Origin: Owenia fusiformis
Lineage: Eukaryota; Annelida; Polychaeta; Sabellida; Oweniidae
Direction: 5' to 3'
Length of the DNA stretch: 64,000 nucleotides
Assembly: GCA_903813345.2 (NCBI GenBank)
Contig: CAIIXF020000012.1
Span: 7,523,615 to 7,587,614, forward strand
Part shown: in pieces, positions 22,561 through 32,984 of the stretch
Position numbering within the stretch: the stretch's first letter is position 1
How the letters are laid out: each line of letters starts with the position of its first letter
The notes under the pieces: generated by a model
What the model saw: the letters and a program-made list of their open reading frames with translations, nothing else
Databases searched by the model: none
What the model was told of the DNA's origin: nothing
Translations under genes and position numbers: made by a program

Positions 22561-24891
22561 ATGGTGAAAAGAAGTAGTATATCTAATTTCCTGTATTCGG
22601 TTTCGACTAACAACCTACATGAGACGAAGAAAATACTCAAGGCAGGTATTGATGTTAATCACCGCTGTGGCCGCAAGAAAAGGACAGTATTATTTGAGGC
22701 TGCGGCACGGGAATTTTCCAGTATGACACAAGTATGTATTTTTTTCCTCACCAAGTGATTTGCAAGATGTCAGTCCCTTGCTCTGTCTGTCTGATCTTCC
22801 CATCAAATATGTTCATTTGTCTGTACACATTTAAACTGCTATTTGTATATAATTGTATTTAAAATTGATAATTAGAATATCCATCATTAAAACTTTTGAA
22901 TCTTAGAACCCAATAGAAGGTAGATTTTACTTTGAATCTTAGTTGGTGATAACTCTGTTATGTACAATCTGTTTTGGAGACAGGATTATTCCTCAGGAAA
23001 TACACATATTTCCCTCAAGATAAACCCTGTATCCAAATCCTCCCAGTACATATAACCCTTATGTACATACAAGTTTAATCCCCTTTATTTCACTCTGCTC
23101 CACCTTATGCATTTAGAACCTGGGCCCAGTTGTATTTTGAATTTTAAGCTCATTTTTGCTTTTCAGCTTCTTTTAGAGAATGGTGCTGACCCAAATATCA
23201 CAGACAATAAGGGAAATAATGTGTTGCAGTGTGCGATACAATCAACACCAAAATCTATCAAAACAATAGAACTGCTTCTACGATCAGGCGCAGATATTTT
23301 AAATAAAAACCAAGAGGGACTTAACAGTCTATATATGGTCATACGCAGCAAGAGCAAAGTCGCGATACAAATCATGAACAGGATGTTACAGAGTCATCCA
23401 GAAGTAACATCCAAGGAAAATTATTGCTCAAATATGAGTCCATTGACATACGCATTTAATGTGCCACGTATTCTAGACACTGACAAAGTGAAGATTTTAA
23501 TTCAAAACTCAGGAGACATTGAAGATACAGTCAAAAACAATGATCCGCCAAATGCACAAGATGAGGAATCTAAAGCAACAACTGACGAAATCGTACCTTC
23601 ATTTGAAAAAATCATTAAAATGGCAAAGAAGACAGGCAGCTACGAATTGCTTTTACTTTTTCTTCAGCATAATTACATACCAAGTACACCAAAACTATTA
23701 AGTCCATCTTTTTTTTACTTTTCAACGGACTATCTTAAGTTGGTGTTTGATTTGGGCTTTAACCTTTGGACAGATGTAAAGCTACAGGAATTTTTCATCC
23801 TACTTACGACGTTTCCGATTGATCCTGAACTGAATGCAGAGGACCCAAACGTCATCCATCCTGGCAAAGAACTCTGTGTGAAGGTAAAAAACACATGTTT
23901 GTAGTTTTAAGGCTTTCAGGTTTCAGAAACCCCCCCCCCCCCCCCGACCAAAAATTCTTTCAAAATCATTCAGTCTTTCACCATTCTTAGCAATTTTTAA
24001 GTGATTTTGGCCATTTTTTGACCTTAATTGCCAAAACTGAACCCCTCTGGAATTATTCAAAAAGTGAACCCCCTTGGCAAATCCTGGCTATGGCCTGATT
24101 TCAAGTGTTAAAAACCTGTATTTAATATGTTATACTAGTACTAGATGGTGCTGTCTGTTTGTTGTCCCTCACATGAACATTTAGAGAGTGCACTGCAACA
24201 ATCCTTCTTAAGTATTGCTTCTTCATATTAAATGCCATCATTCCTCACTCTAATAACCTGTACATGTATTTGACACGTTATTGGTTAGATGTTGCTTTTT
24301 AGTATTCTTACCTGAATTTTTCTTCAAAATATGCAGGTGCGAAATTATTATATTCAAAATTCGTACTATAGAAGTCAAAGTGAAATTTTCTGAAAGATAA
24401 TCTTCCTTTCCATTTTGCCTATTACTGTGAATGAACTGAAAGAATGAAGCAGTGATCTAATATATTGCTTTTTGGATTTTCAGGTGAAAGAAATATTGGT
24501 AAACAAACCCCTGTATATTGCTTTTTGGATTTTCAGGTGAAAGAAATATTGGTAAACAAACCCCTGTATATTGCTTTTTGGATTTTCAGGTGAAAGAAAT
24601 ATTGGTAAACAAACCCCTGTATATTGCTTTTTGGATTTTCAGGTGAAAGAAATATTGGTAAACAAACAGCCGAGAAGTCTCCAAAACTGCAGTCGTGTTG
24701 CGATAAAACGAAGCCTCACTCCTGGGAGACACTGGGAGAAAATTGACACGTTTGAAATTCCAGAAAATCTTCGGGAGTATTTAAAGTATAAGGGGTACAA
24801 CTGTGATGGCAGTGCTAGGCAATCAAAGACTTTCCTTGTGCACTTTTTGGAGCAATTAAATGAAACTCAAAAGGAATATATCAATTGGTGA
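22561..24891 (+). CDS. Ankyrin-repeat and SOCS-box (ASB-type) protein
   Basis: Three exons, all phase 0: 22561-22731 (donor CAA|GTATGT), 23167-23883 (acceptor TTTTCAG, donor AAG|GTAAAA) and 24643-24891 (acceptor TTTTCAG, stop TGA). They give about 378 residues. The start is the ATG in ACAATGG. Ankyrin repeats are visible at residues about 25-57 and, early in exon 2, as LLENGADPN and ELLLRSGADI. Exon 3 carries the SOCS box (PRSLQNCSRVAIK, then IPENLREYLKY). Proteins of this class recruit Elongin B/C and Cullin-5 to ubiquitinate targets bound by the ankyrin domain (family knowledge). The target is unknown, and I cannot assign an ASB number. The acceptor of exon 3 lies in a four-copy tandem repeat. 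A possible polyadenylation signal, AATAAA, is at 25181. Confidence 0.8.
23908..24097 (+). repeat. 'GGCCTGTAG'-family repeat in ASB intron 2
   Basis: Carries AAAAATTCTTTCAAAATCAT, TTTCACCATTC and CCTGGCTATGGCCTG, the same blocks as 24914-25047 and 10985-11160. A C-run lies at 23930-23945. Intronic insertion of a decayed DNA transposon. Confidence 0.55.
24461..24667 (+). repeat. 53-bp tandem repeat duplicating a 3' splice site
   Basis: Units 24461-24513, 24514-24566 and 24567-24619, plus a 48-bp partial fourth unit 24620-24667, are identical over the shared length. Each contains the pyrimidine-rich tract, TTTTCAG, and the first 25 exon bases (GTGAAAGAAATATTGGTAAA, then CAAAC). AG dinucleotides fall at 24483, 24536, 24589 and 24642 (second base). 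Only the last leads into the SOCS-box frame. Confidence 0.9.
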
Positions 24892-24913
24892 ATTATCATG
24901 AACATTTCTACTA

Positions 24914-25047
24914 CGGGCCTGTAGCCAGGAGAGAATGCTGCCCCTGGTCAAAAATTCTTTCAAAATCATAGTTTTTCACCATTCATTGATTTTGGGCCAA
25001 AGTTATCAAATGTGAACCAACCATGGCAGAAGCTGGCTATAGGCCTG
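24914..25047 (+). repeat. 'GGCCTGTAG'-family repeat, complete-looking copy
   Basis: Begins GGGCCTGTAGCCAGG and ends GGCTATAGGCCTG, imperfect inverted ends typical of short non-autonomous DNA transposons. It lies 23 bp after the ASB stop codon, so it may form part of that 3' untranslated region. Confidence 0.55.
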
Positions 25048-25229
25048 GTACTAGATATAGTAGACGCCATCCTACTTTTAGTTTGCTAGCGGTATCATCA
25101 TCTCAGTGTGAGCCAGGACTTGTAAAGATGGCAGTTCACTAATTTTCTGTTATTCACACCTGTCCCATTTGGATACACTAAATAAATCACATTAATATCA
25201 CATTTTCTGATTATTTACTAACATGTCAA

Positions 25230-25520
25230 TTAAAAAAAATAAAAATCAGGATATTTTTTTTAAGAAATCAGGAGAAAATTGGGGTGAAAATCTGAATGGT
25301 TCCTGAAAAATCAGAAGAAAATTGGGATTTCTATCAAAAAATCAGAAGAAAATCTGGATTTCTTTAAAGTAATTGGGAGAAAAATCGGAGGTACAAAAAG
25401 TATATCAACAATTCCAAAAATTGGGAGAAAATCAGGATACTAAAAATAAATCAAAAGAAAATCGGAATTGCTAAAAATAATCGGGAGAAAATCGAGGTTT
25501 ACATAGGTAATTTGATAAAT
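25230..25520 (+). repeat. Degenerate tandem repeat, AATCAGGAGAAAATTGGG
   Basis: Variants of AATC(A/G)G(A/G)AGAAAATTGGG, with spacer GGATTTCT or GGTACAAAAA, recur at roughly 35-45 bp. An old simple array without coding potential. Confidence 0.5.
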
Positions 25521-25956
25521 ATGTTTTCGATTTGCACTTGGGCCTTTTCACCCTTGGTATATGCAGCTAACGAAAATTGACCGGTACGGGTCAAAAGCTG
25601 GACCGGTACGGGTTAACGGTTTTATTTGAATTTAAAATAGCCATAACTTGCTCAATATTGACTTCCTCGTGTCTAATTTGAAATATATGATGCCTCCCGA
25701 TGCTTTTAAGTACCCCAATTTTTTACAGATTTTTAAACGGACCAAAACTCTCTAAATGCGCATTTATGTTCTTTTCTCTCGAAAACGACTGTCTCATTTT
25801 CAGGATAACTTTTATTTAGTACTTCTAACATATAAGATCTATTTTTCCCCATCAAGGTATGATGTAAATGACATGCTATTTACATCTTGTGAGTTTCAAT
25901 GCGCGCGTTTGATTTTATAAAAAATGCCAAACTTTGTGACAAAGAATTTCATCCTG

Positions 25957-26016
25957 CTTGCAGCGAGAAGACGGACCGGTTCGGGGCAATCTCCTTGCAG
26001 CGAGAAGACGGACCGG
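25957..26016 (+). repeat. 37-bp direct repeat, GCGAGAAGACGGACCGG
   Basis: CTTGCAGCGAGAAGACGGA, followed by CCGG, occurs at 25957 and again at 25994. Two GACCGGTACGGGT words lie further upstream at about 25580 and 25602. These GC-rich words sit just outside the left end of the 4-kb element. Confidence 0.5.
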
Positions 26017-26969
26017 ATCTAACGCTGTCTGTCAGCTAAGTATAATGCTGTCGGTCAGCTTATAGTACTACGGCCAAGGCCATTTGTGTCCAAAACACCT
26101 AGATTCAATTTGACTTTAGATTCTTGTAGGGGACCCCAAGGCATGTAAAAAAAAGTTTGTGAACCCTTGCAAAGCAGGCTCAAAAGTGCTGAGTCAGCAA
26201 ATTTTATCATTTTCGAGTCGGAGTTTGACCATATGCTTGAAACTATTTAATATCTCATTTGAGGATGTTGCAATTATAATGAAACATTGCTAATATATCA
26301 GTAAGGCATGTATGAAGAATTCCTGAAAGTTTGGGTCTTATCCAACAGAATATGGTAGAGATATGGGATAATTTGTCCCTAAAAGTACATAATTTCTCTT
26401 CAAAATTTCTTAATCAGTCGATAGTTAATCAGTCATTTAAAAAACAGTAAGGGCCTATAGTGTATAAAACCTGATTAAAAACTTCACTGATGATGTTAGC
26501 AAATATTTCTTGCAAAAGTTTCAATAAAAAGTGCATGCATCTATTTTTTCTGATTTTTTTCTTTACCTTCCCCTAGAAATTCAAGAAAGGAGGCGTGGCA
26601 CCATTCACTTCTGTTGTGGAACTTGTTGCTAGGGTCAAATAGAAAATGTGTATCATTATAGCAAAACTTCTTATTCTAAGTAAATCTAAACACTATATGT
26701 GACATTATAATATGCTTAACATTTTCATTATCTACCATTTTATATTTTTTACAGCTTATCATTGCCATACCCCATAAAACCGTTTAGGGTATGTGTGGTC
26801 AGCAATAGGAAATACATGTATGTGTACTAATAAAATAACTAATAAACAAGTGAAAATTGTATTTCAGGTGCCATTCTTTCCTAATGTTTTTCATGTAGTT
26901 ATGGTTAATGTTCATGAATGATAACACTTCCCATCATAAGTTTGGCAACTCGAACCTCTTTGAATTGTT

Positions 26970-27570
26970 ACGCGGAATATGGCATACATTCCTGGTTGTG
27001 TGGTATTTGTGATATGGGTGAATATTCGATACTCACCTGTGGTATATGGCATATTCCACAGGTGAGTAAACGATATTCCGCAGTAAATATGCAATACATC
27101 GATTTCAGTAAATACCCAATACTTACCTGCGGAATATGTCATACTCACTTGCGGAATATGCCATATACCGCAGGTGAATATGACATTTACCACAGGTGAA
27201 AACGTGATACAGAAAGCCTTGATTTGATTGGTTGCAAGAATTGACTCTAAATGTTAAACTACGCTGGAAATCATTAAAGTTAGTGCGTCAAGTAGTAATA
27301 TATGAATCCTTGATTGATTGAGTAAGTTTATTACGTGAGACTGGTGAGTGATACTTCTGCATAAGTTTATATATTCTATACACTGTACTGTTGATTCTGT
27401 AATCATTATATAATAATTATTTATAAAGTTTTACTTGTTCGTTCAATAGATGCAATTGACAATTGCGTACTTCTGTATCACATTCTCATTGGTTAGTGTG
27501 TATGCCATATACCGCAGGTGAATCTGTCATACACCGCAAGTGAATATGCCATATTCGTTGCGGGATATGG
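26970..27570. repeat. Palindromic motif array, GGAATATGGCATA / CACCTGCGG
   Basis: Motifs of the form CACCTG(C/T)GG(A/T)ATATG(G/C)CATA and their reverse complements recur about ten times in 26970-27200 and again at 27497-27570. They are built on the self-complementary word ATATGGCATAT. They lie in the spacer of the 4-kb inverted-repeat element. Mirror-image open frames on both strands here are a by-product. Confidence 0.6.
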
Positions 27571-27693
27571 CATATATTTGTATCGTTTTATTTTTGGCAT
27601 ATGATATCAAAGTAATCTGAAATATGGTAATAAGGAACATAATCAAGGTTTAAAAATTGACAGACCTTCATATGCTATCATATAATAACTTCC

Positions 27694-28984
27694 AGTTGCC
27701 AAACTTATGGAGGGGGTGTACATGCTTTATAGTTTAGGGTCCATGTAAACTGCAACAAGACTCCTATTGTTGCTGCAAATAATTAGCTATATAATAACAA
27801 ATTGTAACAACAAATGATTAAGAGCCAGAGTTACTCCGAGCCTGATTGAAGTTTGCATTCTTCATATTGTATATATGTCATAAATTGTTTAGTTGTAGTC
27901 CGTAGAACAGATGACGTATGTTTTGTTTATGTCAAAATAATACACCCTGTCCATAGGCATAGCCTGGGATCGGATTGTACCCCCCCCCCCCCCCCTATAA
28001 CCAATAAAAATATAACCATGAGATAGAAGAAAAGATCTTTAAAATGCTCTTTATTTTAAGCTTCTAGGTCCTATATTTTGACATTTGGTATGGCATTGGT
28101 ATGGCTTTTGGGCACTATTTCAGTTGGTATGGGAACACATCCAAATTTGACATTTTGGTATGGGAATATATTGATATCTGAGGGTTCAACCTAGGACCCC
28201 GCCAAATTTTGTACACAGTGAACCCCCCAGGATTGAAGCAGACAAGTAGCAGACAAGTAAGATCAGTCCAAATAATCACGCTCTTACAAAGTTTTGACAA
28301 CTTTTTCGTTTTGATGAATGTAAACAAAGGAAGTTACTTCGCTAAAGCCTACCATACACCAATACAACATGGTTGCACCTCCATTGATTTAACATTGGGT
28401 GGGACCTCATGGAAATTCTTGGACTATATTGAGCTTTGCCCGATGGAACTCCTTGGGATTCCTTGGGACTTTGCCCCATGAAGCCCCATTGAGTCCCATG
28501 AGATTCGATGGGGTATCATTTGGCAATGTCCCACGAAGCCCCATAGGTTCATTCTCTTTCCATTTGGGCAATGTGGGACTTTTGATCATGGGATGTGTCA
28601 GCTAACTTGGGATCAAAATGACTGAGACAAAACCTTCTAAACCAAATTACATAATTTCCGTGGGATTTGATGGGATATGGAGGGACTCGATGAGACTCCA
28701 TGGGGCAAAGTTAACATGGTCCCATGGGACATTGTGGGACTCGATATGGCATGATGGGACTTGATGGGGCGAGTGGGATTCTGCACCATTGGAATATGTT
28801 GGCCTAGGACCAAACTCGCTTAATGTCACATATCATATAAGTAATGTCAAGAAACCCAGTGCCACGGAATTATTCACTTAGAGATAATGTAAAGCACTAT
28901 TATTTCCTTTGGCTTCAGGTTTCTACAATTTATGACACATATTATACAAAGCATATACACCCCCTCAATAACTCCATAAGGTTG
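27694..28984. mobile_element. Nested inverted-repeat element in the 4-kb element
   Basis: CAGTTGCCAAACTTATGG, AGGGGGTGTA and CATGCTTT at the left are matched at the right by AAGCATATACACCCCCT and CCATAAGGTTGGCAACTG, in inverted order. It contains a C-run (27980-27996), a truncated minus-strand copy of the CCCGGGG transposon (28080-28228) and a low-complexity tract of TGGGACT(C/T)GATGGG words (28380-28790). No coding content. Confidence 0.6.
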
Positions 28985-30099
28985 GCAACTGCAAGTTTTC
29001 ATATGATGACATATCAATGTCTGTCAATGTTTGAACCTCGATTTTGTTCCTTATTGCTTTATCAAAAGCTTGATGTCTTGTTTAAAATTGCCAAACAGCA
29101 TGATAAGCTTTGATAAGTGATTCAAAGGGGGAATTCCAGTTACAAAACTTATGATGGGCAGTGTAATATAACATATTATCATCTTAATTCATTCTTAACA
29201 TACCATAACTACATAAACAACATTAGCATAGAATGGCATCTGAAATACAATTTTGAACTTGAATGTTATTAGTACACATACATGTATTTCCTATTGCTGA
29301 CCACACATACCCTAAACGGTTCTATGGGGTATGGCAATGATAAGTTGTAAAAAATATAAAATGGTAGATAATGAATATATTTAGCATTTTATGATGTCAC
29401 ATATAGTGTTAAGATTTATTTAGAATAACAAATTTTGCAAAAGTGATACACATTTTCTATTTGACCCTACCAACAATTTCAACGACTGAAGTGTAATGTG
29501 CCACGCCCCCTTTCTTGAATTTTTAGGGGAAGGTAAAGAGAAAAATCAGAAAAATAGATGCTTGTAGTTTTTATTGAAACTTATGCAAGAAATATTTGCT
29601 AACATCATCAGTGAAGTTTTTAATCAGGTTTAATACACTTTTATTTAAATGACTGATTAACTATCGACTGAATAAGAAATTTTGAAGAGAAATTATGTAC
29701 TTTTAGGGACAAATTATCCTATATCTCTACCAAATTGTGTTGGATAAGACCCAAACTTTCAGGAATTCTTCATACATGCCTTACTGAAATATTAACAATG
29801 TTTCATTATAATTGCAACAACCTCAAATGAGATATTAAATAGTTTCAAGCATATAGTCAAACTCCAACTCGAAAATGATAAAATTTGCTGACTCAGCACT
29901 TTTGAGCCTGCTTTGCAAGGGTTCACAAACTTTTTTTTACATGCCTTGGGGTCCCCTACAAGAATCTAAAGTCAAATTGAATCTAGGTGTTTTGGACACA
30001 AATGGCCTTGGCCGTAGCACTATTAGTATAATGCTGTCGGTCAGCTCGGCTACTATACCTATTGCTCAGAGTAAAATCTTAGGATTTACAGATTTCTTG

Positions 30100-30920
30100 G
30101 CTTTTTATCCCACCGAACGAAGTTCAAGGGGGATATAGAGAAGCCGTCCATCCACCCGTTTGTTCGTTTTTCCGGGCGATAATTATAACTCAAATACTGG
30201 TTAACGGATTTGATTCAAATTTCATAGGCTTATTTCTTATGGGTGCAGGACCTCTGCTCGAGAATAAATTTTCAATATGGTCACTCAATTACCCAAATGC
30301 GAGTAGGTAGTTACCAGTTTCACCACCAGGTGGCTGATTCGGGTCAATTAACATGGCAGGTATATAAGAAAGTTTCCTTAAACTTGAATATTATCAATTT
30401 AAGTGGCTCAATTTTCATATAACCCTTATGTGCCTGATACTTATACGAATGAAAATATGTCCAGTAAAGCAAAATATTATCTGTCCACTAAAAGAAAAGA
30501 TATTTCATTTTTTGTGATTTTATAGCATGGGGTCTATGGGGAATCTCCCCGAGCTAGAAGTCACATTTTCAAAGAAAATTAATTTTTCAAAGTTGATAAA
30601 CGGTTTTTAAAACCACATTTCTAGATGTAATTTTACATGTAGATTTCAAATATGATATTACTTTGACTGAATTTTGAATTTTTAATGACGTAAATCAAGA
30701 TTATTTCTACTCGCATCTGGGTTATTCAAAATAGCCGCCAATTTCATAAAAAATGTTATCTTTGATAAATCAAAAACTAGTTGACAGATTTGGTTCAAAC
30801 TTTACATGCTTATGCATAAAAACAAATGAGTTTTGGTATAAGACACTGTTTCTTTTCACGTTAGAAGGTTTTGGGATATATGAGTTTTGTTGTTTTCTAG
30901 AAATTCAATGAATAGTTAAT
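30100..30920. repeat. Interspersed repeat with ATCCCACCGAACGAAG end
   Basis: TATCCCACCGAACGAAGTTC at about 30107 is the inverted counterpart of the element tail at 47330-47355. 30290-30730 is the uninterrupted, inverted copy of 11945-13055. The ATTTGATTCAAATTTCAT and AACTCAAATACTGG words match the tandem units of the 46.5-47.3 kb repeat. This repeat reaches to about 200 bp upstream of the CqsA-like gene. Confidence 0.55.
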
Positions 30921-31114
30921 ATGATAAAAGTGCTTACTGAACTGTTTAAGTAGGATACTGTTTCCCACGGTGTATCAAGTATTTTTATTATATTAAACAT
31001 CATCATTAGTATGTATGGAATGCACAGAACAATTTTTATGCTCAACATAATTTACAGACTGTTGTATATAGAACTAACCTGATATCGCTTGTATTCACTG
31101 CCTTGTAAGAAAAA

Positions 31115-32479
31115 ATGATATGGGGCAACTGTGCAATTTTGAGGATAAACTGTATTGAGAATATTAAAACAATGTATTCCATTATCAAACAACAAATATC
31201 TGTGCCTCGAGTAATGGCTTACCGACACTGGATGCAACCAACTCTAACCCTGCTCAAGAGGAGAATTACATACAAAGCAGTGACTGAAAATATCACAGAA
31301 TTGGAGATCACGCCGAAAATTGCCATCCCTGCACGAACACAACGTGATGCCAGATTGTTGAATGTGGCACTTGGATCTAGATGGGCGGACAGCAATAAAG
31401 GAGAGATTGACTTCTCTAGCTGTGACTATCTGGCTATTGGGCATGATCGAGCAATTAACGAGGCGCATGCAAAGTATATCATGTCTCAGATAAGTGATGG
31501 TAAAGCAGCATGGGCTAAGACAGGAGTCTGGCCTCGTACACGAGAATCCCCATTATTCAAGTTTCAAGAAAAAGCTGCCGAGTGGTTAAAAGCTGATGCT
31601 GTTGTGCTAACCAAGAGTGGTATGGACGCAAACTGTAGCCTGATGGAGATTCTACTAAAATACAATGATAACATTCCTGTGTATTTGGATTTCCTGGTTC
31701 ACGCCACATTCCGTTATGGCATAAAAGCTATGAAAGGGAAAATGATCGTGTTCAAGCACAATGATCTTGTGGACCTTGAGGCTAAAATGACCAAAAGAGG
31801 GCCAGGGTTCATAATTGTAGACAGCATTTACAGTTCCATCGGAACCATAGCACCGTTGAAAGGCATGTGTGATTTGGCAGAGAAGTATGGGTCTGCCTTG
31901 ATCGTTGATGAAAGTCACGCTCTTGGTGTACATGGCCATGAAGGGAATGGAATTGTGTGTCAGTTAGGCTTAGAGGATAGGGTGCACTTCCGTACATCAG
32001 CCCTAACTAAAGGATTAGCCTGCAATGGTGGAATTTTTACAGGGAGACGAGAATTTGTTGGATTATTCCGGGGAGGGACTACCAAGTTTGCGTTCAGTAA
32101 TGCTGTCGAAGATCATGAGGCAGTACGACTCATCAACGCCTTAGAAACTGTTAAACAAGCCAATGACAAAAGAAAGTCCCTTCAAATAAAGTTCACATAC
32201 TTTAAACAGGAGCTGCGAAATCTAGGCTACATGGGTTATTATCTTGATCCACCGACACAACTATTTGGACTGGTCACTGGTGATTATGACAACACAGTTC
32301 GATTCGATAGAGCTCTCAAAGCAAAGGGCATTTATGCAACAACGTTTGTATACCCTGGTGCCCCTAGAGACCGTTCATTATTAAGATTTAATATAACTGA
32401 TGACCTCACAAAGGAACAGTTGGACTACACTTACAGTTCTACAGCAATTCATAGAAGATGGTACAGCAAAGCCGAGTGA
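31115..32479 (+). CDS. CqsA/LqsA-like alpha-oxoamine synthase (autoinducer-synthase-like)
   Basis: One uninterrupted frame of 454 codons; an in-frame TAA lies 9 bases upstream of ATG 31115. Later starts at 31172 (residue 20) and 31214 are possible. It is a PLP-dependent fold-type I enzyme of the alpha-oxoamine synthase family, which joins an acyl-CoA to an amino-acid-type substrate. Visible active-site signatures are DFLVHAT (His196), VDSIYSSIGTIAPL (Asp236), VDESHALGVHG (Asp265 and His268) and the PLP lysine in TSALTKGLA (Lys299). From residue about 90 on, the wording follows bacterial CqsA, the synthase for the Vibrio signal CAI-1, more closely than ALAS, KBL or serine palmitoyltransferase. 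CqsA is about 390 residues; the extra N-terminus here is basic, Ser/Thr-rich and nearly free of acidic residues until about residue 60, like a mitochondrial presequence. AATAAA lies at 32656. The real substrates are unknown. Confidence 0.8.
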   Translation: MIWGNCAILRINCIENIKTMYSIIKQQISVPRVMAYRHWMQPTLTLLKRRITYKAVTENITELEITPKIAIPARTQRDARLLNVALGSRWADSNKGEIDFSSCDYLAIGHDRAINEAHAKYIMSQISDGKAAWAKTGVWPRTRESPLFKFQEKAAEWLKADAVVLTKSGMDANCSLMEILLKYNDNIPVYLDFLVHATFRYGIKAMKGKMIVFKHNDLVDLEAKMTKRGPGFIIVDSIYSSIGTIAPLKGMCDLAEKYGSALIVDESHALGVHGHEGNGIVCQLGLEDRVHFRTSALTKGLACNGGIFTGRREFVGLFRGGTTKFAFSNAVEDHEAVRLINALETVKQANDKRKSLQIKFTYFKQELRNLGYMGYYLDPPTQLFGLVTGDYDNTVRFDRALKAKGIYATTFVYPGAPRDRSLLRFNITDDLTKEQLDYTYSSTAIHRRWYSKAE

Positions 32480-32896
32480 ATGGCCTGACTATAAGAAGCC
32501 ATGTTATTGAACTATGAGACCCCAAGTCCAAGAATGATTTAATTAAACTGCAGAACAATTTCTATATTGCCCATACAATTCTAAAGTATGTGTAGAAAGA
32601 AACTTGTAAATTAGAGAAACTTTACATCAAGTGTAAAGGAGATAAAAGTAGTAAAAATAAAACAAGAGAACTTTTTTAAATAAATGCAGTTTGAAAAAAT
32701 GTACAGGAAATCTAAACGTCACAAACGCTCATAAACTGCACAAAGGATAATATGACAAACTTGGAACTTCCACATACATTGGAAGAAATGAAAAGGCTGT
32801 TACATCATTATACGTTATTGAATGATTTGAAGAGCAATACAGGATATATATTCTGCTCGAGAAATTCTGTATTGGAACGAGACGAAGTATATATAT

Positions 32897-32984
32897 ATCA
32901 ATGGGGACAATCTCAGTAGCAATACAGATTGGTACAGCACAAGAACTGACCAATCAGAGGGCTTCATTTTACAGATCATACGAT
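32897..32984 (+). repeat. 88-bp dispersed repeat, second copy
   Basis: Matches 13784-13871 in the same orientation with two differences. It begins ATCAATGGGGACAATCTCAG and ends GATCATACGAT. The flanks are similar only in part. A dispersed repeat of unknown class. Confidence 0.6.

Larger units (their letters stand above)
26061..30024. mobile_element. 4-kb element with inverted arms of about 0.89 kb
   Basis: The left arm (26061-26947) and right arm (29137-30024) are inverted copies over their whole length. Matched landmarks are CTACGGCCAAGGCCATTTG, TAGGGGACCCCAAGGCATGT, GGGTATGTGTGGTCAGCAA and CATCATAAGTTT. A 22-bp direct repeat (starts AGTATAATGCTG, ends GGTCAGCT) lies at 26039-26060 and 30025-30046. 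No transposase or reverse transcriptase frame is present. The spacer contains a second inverted-repeat element (27694-28984) and palindromic satellite-like motifs. The class is undetermined. Confidence 0.75.

Noticed and set aside
26912-27199. Two 93-codon frames on opposite strands over the same bases
   Set aside because: They mirror each other because the DNA is a palindromic motif array; no codon-level constraint or domain is apparent.
31115-32479. Bacterial contamination as the source of the CqsA-like frame
   Set aside because: Both flanks are AT-rich animal-type DNA with repeats shared elsewhere in the window, and no bacterial neighbour genes are present. An assembly check is still the decisive test.
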